Notes: generated by a model from the sequence alone, not told the origin. 64,000 nt of DNA from Iris pallida (GCA_029216955.1 JANAVB010012195.1:434001-498000); one strand, 5' to 3'. Shown: positions 23,236 to 36,133, numbered from the stretch's first letter. Program-made: numbers and translations.

Positions 23236-24239
23236 ATCCTACCCACCTTAGAAAAATTTCGTCCTCGAAATTAAAATGATCGCATCCCCACTAGGTCAAA
23301 CCCCCAGCAAACCAAAGTCGAAGCAACACAATCCTACTGGTCGTGATTTCACGGTCTCGAACAGGGTAGCTACGCTATCTAGGCAATCACAAGCAATATC
23401 CTGGCAGGTACTAATAGAATCACACAACAAGATGGAAAGAAGAACAGGAAGACAGATCTGCTAACCCGTCACCCGTAGCGTCGGTCTAATCGACTGTCAG
23501 CACAGAAGCTCTGCCCCTCTGGGGTGTATTCCTCTGTTGGTGCGGGGTACGGTGCCGTGCTACAGGTGGCCTAGCTCCTTCTATCTAATCCATGACACTC
23601 AAGTAATATCCATCCTGATATTCCACCCAAATTTCTCTAGGGCACCATCTATATGGTATCTATCCTGCAATCTAATAATCATACCCGTCTATCCAGAACC
23701 ATGTCACCAGAATCCTTGTCACACCAGTAAGTATGGCTGCGATAATCCATAGAATCCATAACTAATGTACATACATCTAGAATCATGGTATTTAAAATTT
23801 TTGTATTGCCGCTAGCTTGGCTGCAAAAACCTTAAATTCCTACACCCGAGAAATATATCCAAAATCAGACTCTATCTCATTGCCCAACCAGCTGATATGG
23901 CTGTAGAAGACTCTAGATTCCATGACTGAGGCAACCTAGCCCATAATGTTATCTTAGTAGAAAATCAAGTCAATAATGAATACCAAGAATCAAATTCAAC
24001 GATGAACAACGAATATAGACAGATACTGTCAGAATCAAATTTCGAGATAGTTTATAATGAGATTCTTAAGGGTCATCCCAGGAATCTTCTCAAGTAGTCC
24101 TAACTGTGATTGAGTGCTTCTCTGGTAAAGCCTATCACTCAATCCTATCGCAAGCTCGCAGCAGTACAACTAAGTCGCCGTACCACCACGATATCGCACT
24201 AATGCGACTCTCGACCTGTATGGGCCACCACTAAAAACG
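23236..24239 (-). other. 1.0-kb internal region of the giant-LTR element, non-coding
   Basis: On the minus strand it starts CGTTTTTAGTGGTGGCCCAT just after the 5' LTR and ends with the GAGGACGAA/purine-tract signature. No ORF above 71 aa and no gag or pol motif is present. The motif AGTGGTGGCCCAT(A/G)CAGGTC also follows the LTR of element C at 62906, so the leader is shared with chromoviruses here. A clear tRNA primer site was not seen. Confidence 0.7.
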
Positions 24240-27200
24240 TGTCACGACCCGCACCCACTATGAGGGTACGAGTGCGTAACAGCGCCCAGCCTACGCCGCA
24301 GTGTCGGCGGTAGAACGCTGTTCTAAGTCTCTAACTAACCATCAACTCATGCAGTATATAAAGTACTCATCATGATCAACTCTGAACGGAGGACAAGTAT
24401 AAGATATGGTGTAACTCAATCACAGTCTAAGCACGATAAGATAACACCGAAATATAACTAAGAATTTGAAGACAACAAAACTACTAATAAAATAACAACA
24501 AACTCAAACAATCTCAAATACAACTCAAGTCTCAAATCTCTATATACAACTCCAGATCTAAACAAGACAGACTAGCTAAACTCCCGATTACTCCTGAGTG
24601 TCGGGGCCATAGGTAGCTAAGCCATCACCTCAGTAAAATGTAGGACATGTGTCCTCAGGGCAATCATCTGTAAAATTTTCAACAGGTCCAGTCAAGACAG
24701 GAACGAGCACATCTCATCTAGAAAACCCAAGTAAATGACAGAGAACTATACAGCAGTTATAGACAGTTGTATTGATGAAAATGGCAGTTTATATTCAGGT
24801 GATGGTAAGAAAGACAGATAAAGTGCAAGAAAAGAAAATAACTAAACAAGAGAAGAATCATAGCAATGAAGACTGTAAAAATAGAACTAGCTGAACCAGG
24901 ATAATATGATATAAAGTCCAGACAACAATGTAGACCAGTGTAACTCCAATGTAAGTCCAGTACAGGATGAATCTCATACAAGATGAATCCAGTAAGGGAC
25001 AATTCCAGTTATAGTGATCAATGATTCCAGGGTGAGTCCAGCCTATACTCTAGCAGTGTGTTTTAAAATACCGAGATCGACATGTAAACGGCTATAGGTA
25101 ATCCGGCACATCACACACCTGGCCGGGTGTGAGATGGCTATCATTCCAGTATGATTCCAGCAAAAGGGTGATTCCAAAAATGGGGTATGTCTACATGTCT
25201 TACTCTAGTATTACCCCTCCCAGCAAGTGAATCCAGAATTCTGACACAATGATTCAAGATGAGTCCAGCCAATAATATGAAGATACCAGTAAATGATTCC
25301 AGTAAATGATTCTAGTAAGTGATTCTAGTAAATGATTCCAGAAATAATAATACCAGTAATAGAGGCCAGAAAATAAATGTGTGTCGTATACATGAATACA
25401 GAAATATCCACACGTGTTGTAACAGAGAATCGTATACAACTAACTAGAACTAAAGTACAGTAATTGACAAGTAAATGAGAGAACTATCAGAGAATGTACT
25501 CGCCTGATACTCTGAAAAGAGTAGTAAAATATCAGATGTCTGCACCGGAGTCACAATGTCCTAAATAGAGCAGTACAGGTTATAATATGTTTAAAATAAG
25601 ATAAATGGAGTCTATGATGCAATCTACATGATTTCTAGGCCAATCTAGGTCTAAGTCAACTCTAAGTCAACTCAAGTCAATTATATTAGTCAACTAGGTC
25701 AATCCTAGTCCAGTCAAGTCTCACTAGGCCTAACCAAGCCTATACTAGCAACCAAGCAACATCATAAGTCACAAATCAACACATATTATATACATTATAT
25801 ATATATTTACATTCATAGCCTACACTACATTTCTTATGCATACATGGATCCATGCTTATTTACCTACATTCATACATACATTGTCTCATTAGCTAATAGG
25901 TAACCCTCAATCTTAGATAAGTTATCACCTCCATAGATAGGTAATACCTTAACCCTATATTTATATATATTAGTATGCATACCCCTTTCTAAACTCCTCT
26001 CAAACTTAGGATGTGAACCAAGGTTTTATCAAGGCTAACAATGGCCTAAGGCCAACTCATCACTAATCCTAATTCACACATACCAAAACAATATCCCACA
26101 TATCTCATAAGCCAAATACTTAAACACACACAATACCCTCATCTAGTCTAAGGCCTCTCCCTTCCTAATATATATCAAATATATATAAACAACATCTATA
26201 TTAACTTAGGAAAAACTGAACCCATAGGACCCACTACTGAACTCCAACTTCATAAATTGATGCTTATGAGGGCCAAATGCCAATACACCTACTGCTACTG
26301 CAAAATGCAGAGCCCCCTCCTGCTAATGTAGGTGCTTCTCCTATGCTAGCTACTGCTTTGCAAGCCAAGGCATGGCAAGCATTGCCTGCTGCTACTGCTC
26401 TTCTACTGCACTGGCAAAGCAGCTGCTGCAATGCAAGGCCAGGCCAAGCCAAGGCTACCCCAAGCTCCCTGCCTACTGCTATGACATCTACTTCCCAACT
26501 CCTACTCAACCTAAACACACACCATAAATACATTACTCAAAACACACAAGCCAATGGAGAATCTCTAACCTGGACAGAAAAGTATGAATACAGGACATGC
26601 TAGTGCAGGGTGTGAAGATAGAAAGGCAGTTGCAGGACAATGTTGTGGTCAAGAAGGTTTGGAACATCAATTGAACCATTTCCAGGTAAGCATGCAGTAA
26701 AATAAGAAATGCAGTGGATTAAGGAGGTTTGAACTCTATTACAGAATAAGGAAAGATGAAACCCAAGTCTCAACAAGCATAGCTATAGGTGAATGTGAAT
26801 GTGGGGTGCATGCAGGGATACAAGCTGTACAAATAAAGGTAATGCAGGACATAATTGAATAGGATGTAGGCAGGGCATTATCTGGGCAGTGGTGTATGCA
26901 ATAAAGATGTGCAGGAGGTTGTATGCAGTGAAGAGTGCAAGGGTGTTGGTCGGACAGTGCAGTGTGTGCGTGTGCATAACATGTTTGCATTACATCAAAT
27001 ATTTACCAATGCATATCTTGCACACATTCAAATACCTGAGTTATCTCAGGAAATGGCAGCTCATTAATCAAACCAAAATTCGAATCCTAACATCCCATTG
27101 ATACCAATCCATAAAATCCCAACATCTCAGTTCAAATAGGAAACAGTGCTTGAAAGTGTGTACATGTGTGTGTGTGCACAGGAATTGAAGAGTGTATGTT

Positions 27201-29337
27201 GTGTCATATTAGGATTGTGTGTAGGTAACAATGTGATATCAGTGATTCAGATGTTGTGTCCATGTGGCTCAGGCTTTAGCTAAACAGTGTGAAGGTTAGG
27301 GGCTTCAGTTTAGGTATGCACAACTCAGTGTCATGTGTGTGTGTTGACAGAAAATAGAAACTAATCTCAGGAATTTGCAAATCAGTATAAGAACATGGCA
27401 ATGGCAGTTAGTAACACAATGAATGGATTAACATGGCTAATTTAACATTGAATTTCAGATTAAAACTGTCAGTTATTAGTTTTCAGGAAATTTACCAGTG
27501 ACAGTTTCATAAACCATTCCAAGCCTAATTTCGAAAACCCAATCCTACATGTGAACATCCTAGCAGTAAACTAAAACTCATGCACATGAATTTAAACATG
27601 AAAATTTAAGCATCAATTCAGTTTTAAAAATAGAATTGAATTTTAGAAATCAAGAAAAACTGAAATATCAGACAGTTAAATAATTCAACCAAAACCATTT
27701 GAAAACCTGATTAATTTATTCGAAAACAAGGGAAAAATATATACCAACACAGGGGTGGGGTCTAGTTGTATCCTACAGTGTCCCAATCATGTCCAATTCG
27801 TGTCCCAGTGCTGGTCGAACTGGTGTCAGAGACAGTGCAGTGCACTGTCTCGTGCACGCATGTTGACTCGTCCAGGGACACGTGTGTTCACTAAGACACC
27901 AAGTGGTGGTGTCGAATGGGTAGCCTAGGTCTAGGTCTAGGGTTATGGTAGCCTGAATCGTGTCTAAGTGTCCTCGTGTCCGCGTTTGGAACGCGTATCA
28001 GTGTCAATTTTTCGACTGTGCGCGCAAGGCTCGATTCAGTGTACACGCGATTTCTCTGTGCACACTGATCGAGAGCTCACGAAATTTCTTGGGCATGGTG
28101 TCAATCATTGCCCGCTCGTGTCCACAAATTTTCGTGTCATAATATTTAGTGTCGTGTCCGCTAGGAGTGTCGAGCAGCAGGGCAGCCGCACGAGTCCCTT
28201 ACGGTGTCTCGTGCTGCGTGTCCGAGCCCAATAACCGTGTCCAAACCTACCTAAAATCGACTCAGTCAATTACAAATCAATTCCCCACCTATTAGGCTAC
28301 CCAAAACTGAAATTTGTTTCGTAAAATAATAACATTCACTTCATAGAGGCATTTCAACAAACACCTACACTACGATACGTGTCCGATACGGACACCAAAC
28401 GGACACGAAATCCACCCAAATTTTGGGGACACCTAGGGGACTCCTAGATCTAGCCCTACATGCAAAGAAAACTGAAATATAAATCAATTTAGAGGGTTTT
28501 ACCTATATGTGCAAAAAGTTTGGAAAAGCTTCAAATGGGGGATTCTTCCTCTTGATGCCAAAAGCTCCAAATTGTCCCAAAGCTGGGATTAAATTCCACA
28601 TTCAGAAAATAGGAGAAAATTAGGTTCTAATGCAAGAAACTAGGATTAAAAAGGAATTAAAATGGATTTATGGAGATTTTTGGAAGAGGGACAATACCTT
28701 TCTTTTTCCAATGTTGAAATGAATGAAAGAAGGAGGCAAGCCCTAGAGAATAAGTGTTTATATAGGGTGGGGATCCCTATGGCTGGTTATTTAGGATTTG
28801 GTTAGGGTTAGGGCTTCTAGTTATGGGCCATGGGCCAAGTCATGATCAAATAAATCATTAAGCCATAAGTCATTTCATGAAACCATAAACCATGACTTAA
28901 ATCCACTAAACCAAGTCCCCTCATTCTAAAATTAGTTTCTAATGACTAAATGTAGGTTAACCTAAGTTAGACTAGGGTCATCATGGCTAGGGTTAGCTTC
29001 TAGGCTAGCTCACTAGGTCTCAACAAGTCAAGTCAACCTAAAATTCACCAATTCAATAAATCATCAATAATTCAAATAAGTCAAAATGACCAAATACTCC
29101 TAGGCTAAAAATAATAATTAAATCATCATAATGACATGGTTAGGCTCTAGTTCATGCAGTCACTAGGGTTTCACTAACAGTACATCAAAATCACAAGTCA
29201 TGACTCAAAGCAATTTTTAAATAGTTTAAAAATAATTAAAAATCACCAAAAATCATAATATGAAATAAATATCAATAATTAATAATTATAATTACAAAAT
29301 TTCAAAATTACCCTCATCTGGAAAACTGGGTGTTACA
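24240..29337 (-). repeat. 5' LTR of the giant-LTR element (5098 bp)
   Basis: It runs from TGTCACGACCCGCACCC to CTGGGTGTTACA, both ends intact. It is colinear with 18121-23235, with only scattered differences, indicating a fairly recent insertion. The GTGTC cassette lies near 27775-28405. No gene is supported. Confidence 0.93.
28757..28764 (-). promoter_or_regulatory. TATA box driving the giant-LTR element
   Basis: TATATAAA on the minus strand in the 5' LTR, followed by a leader with CTCTAGGGCTTGCC. Transcription would start near 28730 and run toward lower coordinates. Confidence 0.5.
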
Positions 29338-31732
29338 TATACTGTCGTATCAATTCAGTCCCTAAGTTATTACAATATTGTCTGATGGTTTGGATGCAAT
29401 ATTGTTGAGTTCAGTTCGGTGATTGGAGTCGAGAGAGAGCCTCTTGCTGCAATTATTTTCCGGAGCAGGTACTTTCTTTTATCCTCAAATTGTGATTTAT
29501 TCATTATATGTTTTGGTGTTTTGGTCAGAGTCGATCTTGGAACGGAAGTTGTTTTCATTTCTGGAGTACGTGTTCGTGATACCATTCGAGTCCGGTTCTG
29601 GTCGTGTGTGGATCGTGTGTACCAGAGTTCGTGTTTGTGTGCGTGATGTTCGTGTCCAGACCGTGTGCGTGTGTTGCTGTTCCTTGGAGTATATTTGGGA
29701 GTGGCAGGGAGCAGGCCTCTACCAGTTGAATTCTTAATTCAAATTGATTGTGCAGTTGGAAGAGTTTTATTCAGGAACTTATGTTTGATTTTGCTTGTGT
29801 CATTTTGGTGGTTTAATTGTATTATATTCTATGATTCGAGTTTTGTATGAATATCTTATTTCTGTTGGAATTCCAATTTGTATTTAACTTTCAATGAAGG
29901 GTATTGTGGTTACTGGTAATAGTTTTGAAGATTCATATTGGATTGAACTCTTCTTAATGTTCTATTTCAATTGTGAAGCCTGATCCTTAGGATTCACTTA
30001 GAACCTTGTTGCAATCTAAAACTCTATTACTTGAACTTGTTTTTAGAGTTTCACATTAATTGGGCATTGAAAACTGAATCACAAAGGTTCCTATTTAGGA
30101 TCGTTTTTTCCCATGTTTTGGGTTGGACTGAATGCTAGGACAGATATCTGAATACCTGTGCAGGGAGTATTCTAATAAAGGAACCCGAGTTGCCTATACA
30201 TGTTACCTTCAGTTGAATGAACCTGAAATCAACTTGCCACAGTTGGTTCATTCATGAAACTGAATTTCAATGTCATGTTGGACACCACCAGTGCCAAGTT
30301 GATTTTAGTTCCTTTACCTGAGGTTCAGTTAGTCTGGATTCCAATTGGAAAACCTGAGATACCATCTCATGGTTCAATCTAGTTTGGACTTCAGGAATTG
30401 GTGTTAACATCCCACTGTTTAGTTCAGTCTAGGATCCTTTATTGTAATACTTATTTTTAGGGACTTGAGAATCATGTGTTTTGTTTTGAAGGAAACCAAG
30501 GATTTCATATCTCAGGAAAACCTGAGAGTACATATGCAGTATTGTAGTATTATGGAACTTGGGAGTTGACTGGAATGTGTATCCTGATTTGATTGAAGGA
30601 TTCAGTCCTTAGGCTCAACCATTTAATTGACTTGGTAGCAGAGTATTAGGTACAATACCCTTTGCATTGGACTGAATCTTCAAATCCTATTTAAGGATTT
30701 ACACGTGGCTGTTATGAGTAGAATTTGGGACTAATTCTTAATATTTTGTTTTGGCAAGAGCTTATTAAATAGTAGTGTACTTGATCATAAGTTAGGTTTA
30801 GTTACTGTCTTCAGGAACCTGTGATCACTCATATATCAGTTTAGGTTCCTTTGAGGTTCCTTTGGTTCAGTAAAAACCTGGAACCAATACTATGGTTGAC
30901 TCTTTCCAGTGAAGTGAATTTCAGTGAATCGATTTCTTGTGGTTTGAATGTCCAAGTGATCTGCATTTCCCTGTAACTTGGAAATTCCAGTGAATTGATT
31001 CCTGTGTTTGAATATCCTGTGATTTTGAATGAACATTTAGCCCTATTATGTCATGTCCAAGTACAACCTGTTGAAGATTAATTCATATTCTTCATTAAGT
31101 AAGAAGGGTTTCAATTTAGCTAAGGTTGATTAATAGTTTAAAAGGTTTGTATGTATTTGAGTTTTATACTAAAATTGGGTATGGTATTAATGATCATTGT
31201 GTTTAATTTTGAGTAGTTAATAGAGAACTAGATTATAGGATAGATTAAGTGGAAGACTTGATTAATGAATTTTAATCATGATTAGAATTTGTTGATAACC
31301 AAATAGATTTAGTCTGTTATTAACCAACTTGTACACATCATTTAAAATACAGGGGGATATCTAGCTCTATTGCCTACCTGTACTTTCCTGGAGCAAGGCA
31401 AGTACATTCTATGGTCTTGTGCATTTCATTATATCCTGTGCTTTCTTGATTGACACGCTGCAACACGACATGTATTTCTGGTGCTCATGTTCCTTGTTCT
31501 TATTACTTGTACCTGGGGTGGAAAAATATACTATTTATGTGACCAAACCCAAGAAACAACTCAGGTGTGTTTAGCTTAGACCCCGCATCGTGCACGCAGG
31601 TCCTAAGCCGTACCATTCATGTGCTTTCATGTGCTTACCCCTAGCCGATCACATACTTAGCTATATTTCAAATATTGTACACACATGTTCAGGAGATATA
31701 TCATGTACTTAGTTCCTGTGATTCCTGAGATA

Positions 31733-31832
31733 CCATGTTCTTTCATGTTCTTACACACCATGTTCTTTCATGTTCTTACATACCATGTTCTTTCATGTGC
31801 TTATACACCATGTTCTTCCATGTTCCCTTGTA
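31733..31832. repeat. Four tandem copies of a 25-bp unit in LTR F
   Basis: CCATGTTCTTTCATGTTCTT repeats with starts at 31733, 31758, 31783 and 31808. Confidence 0.85.
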
Positions 31833-32288
31833 CTTTCATATCATGATGTCTTGTTCATTACCTAGAACTGTGCTTTGCTCCGCTCCTGAATAGGATATGT
31901 TGCAGGTATGCTTGCAGGACATTGTTCTACTCTATGGGCCAGAGCCCAGGATTTAGCTGAGCAGGATGAGGCTTAGCTTGAGGCTTCAGGTTTAGATTAC
32001 TTAGCTTTACTTTGAGATATTGACTTTAGAGTTCATAGCACTTTTCATTCATGTTGATTCTGGTACATTATGATATCTGGATTTATGGATTATGGTGATC
32101 TTTCTGGGATACGTTATAGATGCTGTGATTTTTACTTGTCTTGATTATCTGGTTAGATTTCCTTAGCTTTTGGTACAGCTTACTTCATTGTGTCTAACAA
32201 TGAAGGCTGGGCGTGTCCGACTCGTGTCCGATTATTCGGGAGCGGGTCGTGACACCCTCCCCCCCAAAAAATTATCCGAAATAAAAAT

Positions 32289-32400
32289 GCTAAATTATAA
32301 CTTGATACCCTAAATTATCACGATTTTTCAACTTGATATCATCAACTTTTATACCCTGAAAAGAAATTGGACCAAATTGCCCCCTTCCTTCTCCCCCCAA

Positions 32401-32463
<63 letters not shown>

Positions 32464-32862
32464 TCTCTCCTGCTGTGAATGGCAGCGGACAGTGCGTGAC
32501 GGTGCTTGGGATAGCTGGAGGGGAGGGGGTAGGGGCGGTGGTTGCCGGTGGGGGAGGGGGTGGGGGATGGGGGGTGGTCGCCAGTGGGGGAGGGGGCGGG
32601 TAGGGGGGTGGTCGGGTTCGGGGGCGGATAGTGGGGGTGGTCGCTGGTGGGGGAGGGGAGGGGGGGATGGCCGCCGCGGGAGGGAAGGGGTGGAGGAAGT
32701 AGCAGCCAGGAGGGGAGGGGAGGGTAGTTTAGAGATTAAAAAAATTGGGTATCAAATTAGAAATATAAGTTGAGATAGGATATTAAGTTAGTACCTATAA
32801 AAGTTGAGGGTATCAAGTTGAAAAAAGAGAGATAGATGGGGGTATTAAGTTACAGTTTAGCC
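32289..32862. mobile_element. 574-bp Mutator-like MITE
   Basis: The left end GCTAAATTATAACTTGATAC is mirrored by the right end, GGCTAAACTGTAACTTAATA when read in reverse. A 10-bp target duplication AAATAAAAAT is exact at 32279-32288 and 32863-32872. A duplication of 9-11 bp and G-starting inverted repeats point to the Mutator superfamily. Inside are a (CT)n run (32399-32470) and a G-rich stretch (32510-32735). ORFs across them are low-complexity and not credible. Confidence 0.8.
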
Positions 32863-32965
32863 AAATAAAAATAAAAATTGGAGAGCTAGTTCACTTTCTA
32901 GACTGTTATAAAAATAGATTAAAAAAGGTACTTTTAAAACTGCTTGTTACTGTTTCTAAAAAAAA

Positions 32966-34297
32966 GGCTAATTATAAGGGCACAACATATTTTGATCAGG
33001 GCTGTCCAAGTGTTAGTTTTTCATTATTTATAAGTTTGCCACTGAAAAAATTACTCAGGGCTATCCAAGTGGTAGGTATAAAAGATAAGTCTTATAATTT
33101 TTGTTTTCTTCCTCACTCTCCATTCCTCACAAGAAGAAGAAGAAGAACAAGAAGAAGAAAAAAAAATAAGAACAAGAACATCAATTTTTGCAAACCTAGT
33201 TTATTTTGATTTTTTGCTCTCTTCTAATTTCTCAGATCTCTTTCTCCAAATCCTATTTTATTTTTCTTCTTCTTGTTTGGGCATTATGGATGAAACCCTA
33301 GTTGTAGAAGAAATTGGGTTATCAAATCTATTAATCTATTAGTCTATTAACCAATTTTTCTTTATTAATAAAAGAATTATGCATGAAATCCTATTTGTAG
33401 AAGAAAACTATAGAAGAAATCCTAGTTGTAGAATAATTTGGTTCATATCAGGACTGCCACAATTTCTGACAGTCCTAGAAGTATTGAGGACTGCCAGAAA
33501 TTGTGACAGTCTTGAAATAGACTTGATGTACAACAGGACTGCCACAATTGCTGGCAGTCCTAGAAGTAATGAGGACTGTCAGAAATTATGACAGTCTTGA
33601 AATAGACTCGATGTACAACAGGACTGCCACAATTGCTGGCAGTCCTTGAAGTAATGAGGACTGCCAGGAATTGTGGCAGTCCTGAAAGGGACATACTCTA
33701 CAACAGGACTGCCACAATTTCTGGCAGTCCTAGACATATTGAGGACTGCCAGAAATTGAGACAGTCCTGAAAGATACTTGCTGTACAGCAAGTTCCTTTC
33801 AGGACTGCCACAATTTCTGGCAGTCCTAAAGTCGACATTCCCGAATGAAAAAAAACATGTTATGGTTTATTTCAATCTTGATAATAGAGTGAAATATATA
33901 TTTTAGGATTTATTTCCATGCATTCTTTGTGAGGAAAGAAGTATTTAACCTTTATTTTCATACATTTTAGGGTTTATTTAATTTTTTGCGTGCCATCGAA
34001 ATTGAAAAAGAGAAAGAAACTAGGGTTTTGATGGAGATGTTGATGATGGAAATGGTGGAGAAGAAGAAGATGGATAGAAGAAGAAGAAGAAGAAGAAGAA
34101 GAAGAAGAAAGTTAGGGTTTGTGAAGAGAGAGAGTGAAATTTAGAAATGAGAGTGATTTTTTGGGTTTAGGGGGCTGTGGGCTTTGAACAGCCCCTGAGT
34201 GGAATATTTTGATAGCCTAGTAAAAGTCCCTTCCAACCTGGCTAGCCCTAATCCTGGCTAGTCCCGATCAAAAAGATATATGTCCTTATAATTAGCC
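32966..34297. mobile_element. 1.33-kb TIR element carrying a palindromic satellite
   Basis: The left end GGCTAATTATAAGGGCAC matches the reversed right end GGCTAATTATAAGGACAT, and the likeness continues with TTTTGATCAGGGCT / TTTTGATCGGGACT. The flanks are A-runs, so the target duplication is ambiguous. It contains AGAAGA-rich leader-like DNA on both sides and the 85-bp array at 33449-33827, but no transposase. It is probably a non-autonomous Mutator-like or related element. Confidence 0.6.
33449..33827. repeat. 85-bp tandem array of paired palindromes
   Basis: Units start at 33449, 33534, 33619 and 33704 (exact 85-bp period), with a final partial unit at 33800. Each unit has AGGACTGCCA...TGGCAGTCCT and then the same dyad in the other orientation (AGGACTGCCAGAAATT). 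The array is thus about nine alternating hairpin-forming dyads. Confidence 0.9.
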
Positions 34298-34582
34298 CCA
34301 AAAAAATACCAAATCAACTCTTATCCCAGTCACCAACAACAAACTATATAAAAATAGAAAAGATAAGATAATGATATCATCGTGTCGTTTCCTATTCTTT
34401 CCAAACAAGTAGACTTCATTTTCCATTTACGTATTTTGTGTTTTGCGTGTCCGTTTTCTCCAAAATTTGCCATTTGTGCTCTTCTTACAAAAAGTTCGAA
34501 TCTTTATGGCTAATCTTTATATTCATTTACATTGCAAACGGACAGTTTCCCACACAACTACCGCTGGTTCCAATTGGGTTAC

Positions 34583-35235
34583 GGTTAGGTTTTCTCCAAC
34601 GGAACCCCTCCCCCATTGGTAATCAGCGGTTTTGATGCGGTTTTTCTTCTCGGAATTCTTGAAATTCGAGATATTTAGGAGAGAGTTGGATTTGGTTTGG
34701 GGAAAACTTTCCAACTTTAGGGAGAATTTGTGATTTCTGAGGAGATAAATCGGATTTTGATTGGGAAAAAGTTTATTTTGTTTAAGGATTTTTGAGTGAA
34801 ATTTCGGTATTTTTGGGCTAGGTTCAGATTTTTCTCCGAAAGGAATTCCCCTACTGAAAATTAGTGATTTTGATGCAATTTGGGATTTTCTGTAGATCAT
34901 TTGGTTTGATAAGAAGTTTCCAACTTGAGGGAGGATTTGTGATCTTTAAGGAGAAGTTCGGGGTTTTATTTAGAAAAGATTCCTTTTTGGTCAAGGAATT
35001 TGAGTTAAATTGAGGTATTTTGGCTAGGGTCAGTTTTTCTCCTAAACAAAATTGCTCTTCCTTAATTCAGTTACTTTGATATAATTTGACATCTCGAGGA
35101 GATAACTGGGTTTGATTTGGAAAACAATTTCCTTGGAGAAATCACGTTGGAATATAAAAGAACAAGATGAGAATAATTTAATTGTATTTTTGTGGAAGTT
35201 GTGATCTTTAAGGAGGGATTGAGGAAATTTGAGTG
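34583..35235 (+). repeat. Three diverged tandem units in the 5' region of the myosin-derived gene
   Basis: Starts are near 34583, 34821 and 35027. Each opens GGTTCAG- or GGGTCAG-like then TTTTTCTCC. Shared words in order are TTTGAT(G/A), TTTCCAACTT(T/G)AGGGAG, TTTGTGAT(C/T)T and TGGCTAGGGTCAG. The last unit runs into the start codon at 35262. These look like duplicated promoter or leader segments. Confidence 0.6.
35153..35159 (+). promoter_or_regulatory. Candidate TATA box of the myosin-derived gene
   Basis: TATAAAA lies about 105 bp before the ATG at 35262, which suits a short leader. An alternative, TATATAAAAA at 34345-34354, would give a leader of about 880 bp. The sequence cannot decide between them. 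Confidence 0.35.
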
Positions 35236-35261
35236 GAGTTGAGTTTTCTTCTTCTGGAATC

Positions 35262-36133
35262 ATGACAGCTGCATCAGCCGTCCGGAGCTCGCTCGAGGAA
35301 ATGCTCGACTCCCTCCGCCGGAGGGACCAGAAGCCGAAGGATGTGCCGCCGGCTCTGCCAGCCCGGCCGCCTTCGAGAGCCCGGCTGCCTTCGCAGAAAA
35401 GATCGCTGCCGGTTGGTTTTAATGCCGAACTGAAGGGTTCGGAGGAGACAGAGGAGTTAGCTCCGAAGGGAGACAAGGAGGTAGTATCTAAGACTAGCAT
35501 GTTCGGAAACAAGAGGATAGCCAACGAGGATCAGCCAGAAGAATCCCCGATGCCCGAATTAGAGAACTACGACGAGAAGTCATCGAAACCTCTGTCGGAT
35601 GACAAGTTTGGGTGTAATGGCACCACCGATTCCGTCCCTAAGATGGTAACATTTGCCCCCACTTTGCAATGATCCAATTACTTTGCTTGAAAATCATTTA
35701 TAGAACTCCCATTATATTAATTGACAATTTCTTGTAGGACTTTATGACCAATATCCCATTAAATATTGATATTTACATAAATATTGAACACTCTAATTGA
35801 AAATTAGGTTTATGAAGTAAGTAAAAGTTGTAAGTGCACAGATCTTATGTTAGAAAGGTAAAATCAGAGATCTTGGTGATATCAGCTTTAGATGATACTA
35901 GGATTTTAACTAGAATAAATGTGTTTCCAATAGATAGCTTGGCCTTTATAACGGGATCTTGGACACTTTTCATATTGTGTACGTACGTATTCAAGCAACA
36001 TAGCTAACTAATTTTGTACCTAGTTGAAAATCTCCGTCTCCCGTATCCATATCCATATTCGTGCAACATATAATGTCATTAATTGGTCATGAATTGTACA
36101 TGTATTATTGTATGTTGTGTTACTTGGATCTTG

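Larger units (their letters stand above)
18121..29337 (-). mobile_element. Giant-LTR non-autonomous retrotransposon (LARD-like), 11.2 kb
   Basis: Two near-identical direct repeats of 5115 and 5098 bp flank 1004 bp of non-coding DNA. The target duplication TATAC is exact at 18116-18120 and 29338-29342. Orientation is minus: next to the left LTR the minus strand reads TCGAGGACGAAATTTTTC and a purine tract AAGGTGGGTAGGA, the 3' end of gypsy elements, and TATATAAA boxes point the same way. There is no gag or pol, so it must be mobilised by another element. The long LTRs and short core fit the class called large retrotransposon derivatives. Confidence 0.93.
17020..32254 (+). mobile_element. Solo LTR F (about 4.0 kb), split by the giant-LTR element
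   Basis: It starts TGTAACTCCACTTTCC at 17020 and ends GAGCGGGTCGTGACA at 32254. Flanks are ACCTC on the left and CCCTC on the right, a 5-bp duplication with one mismatch. Removing the nested element and one TATAC leaves about 4013 bp. A TATA-like TTTATAAT (about 17370) precedes a GA-rich leader. The right part (29343-32254) holds GTGT-rich DNA (29560-29690) and a 25-bp array. No internal coding region adjoins, so it is a solo LTR of a chromovirus-like family. Confidence 0.65.

Noticed and set aside
32367..32773. Ser/Leu- and Gly-rich ORFs
   Set aside because: They are made by the (CT)n and G-rich tracts inside the Mutator-like MITE.
35042..35524. 160-aa minus-strand ORF
   Set aside because: It overlaps exon 1 of the myosin-derived gene in antisense, lacks any known motif and is explained by that exon's codon use.
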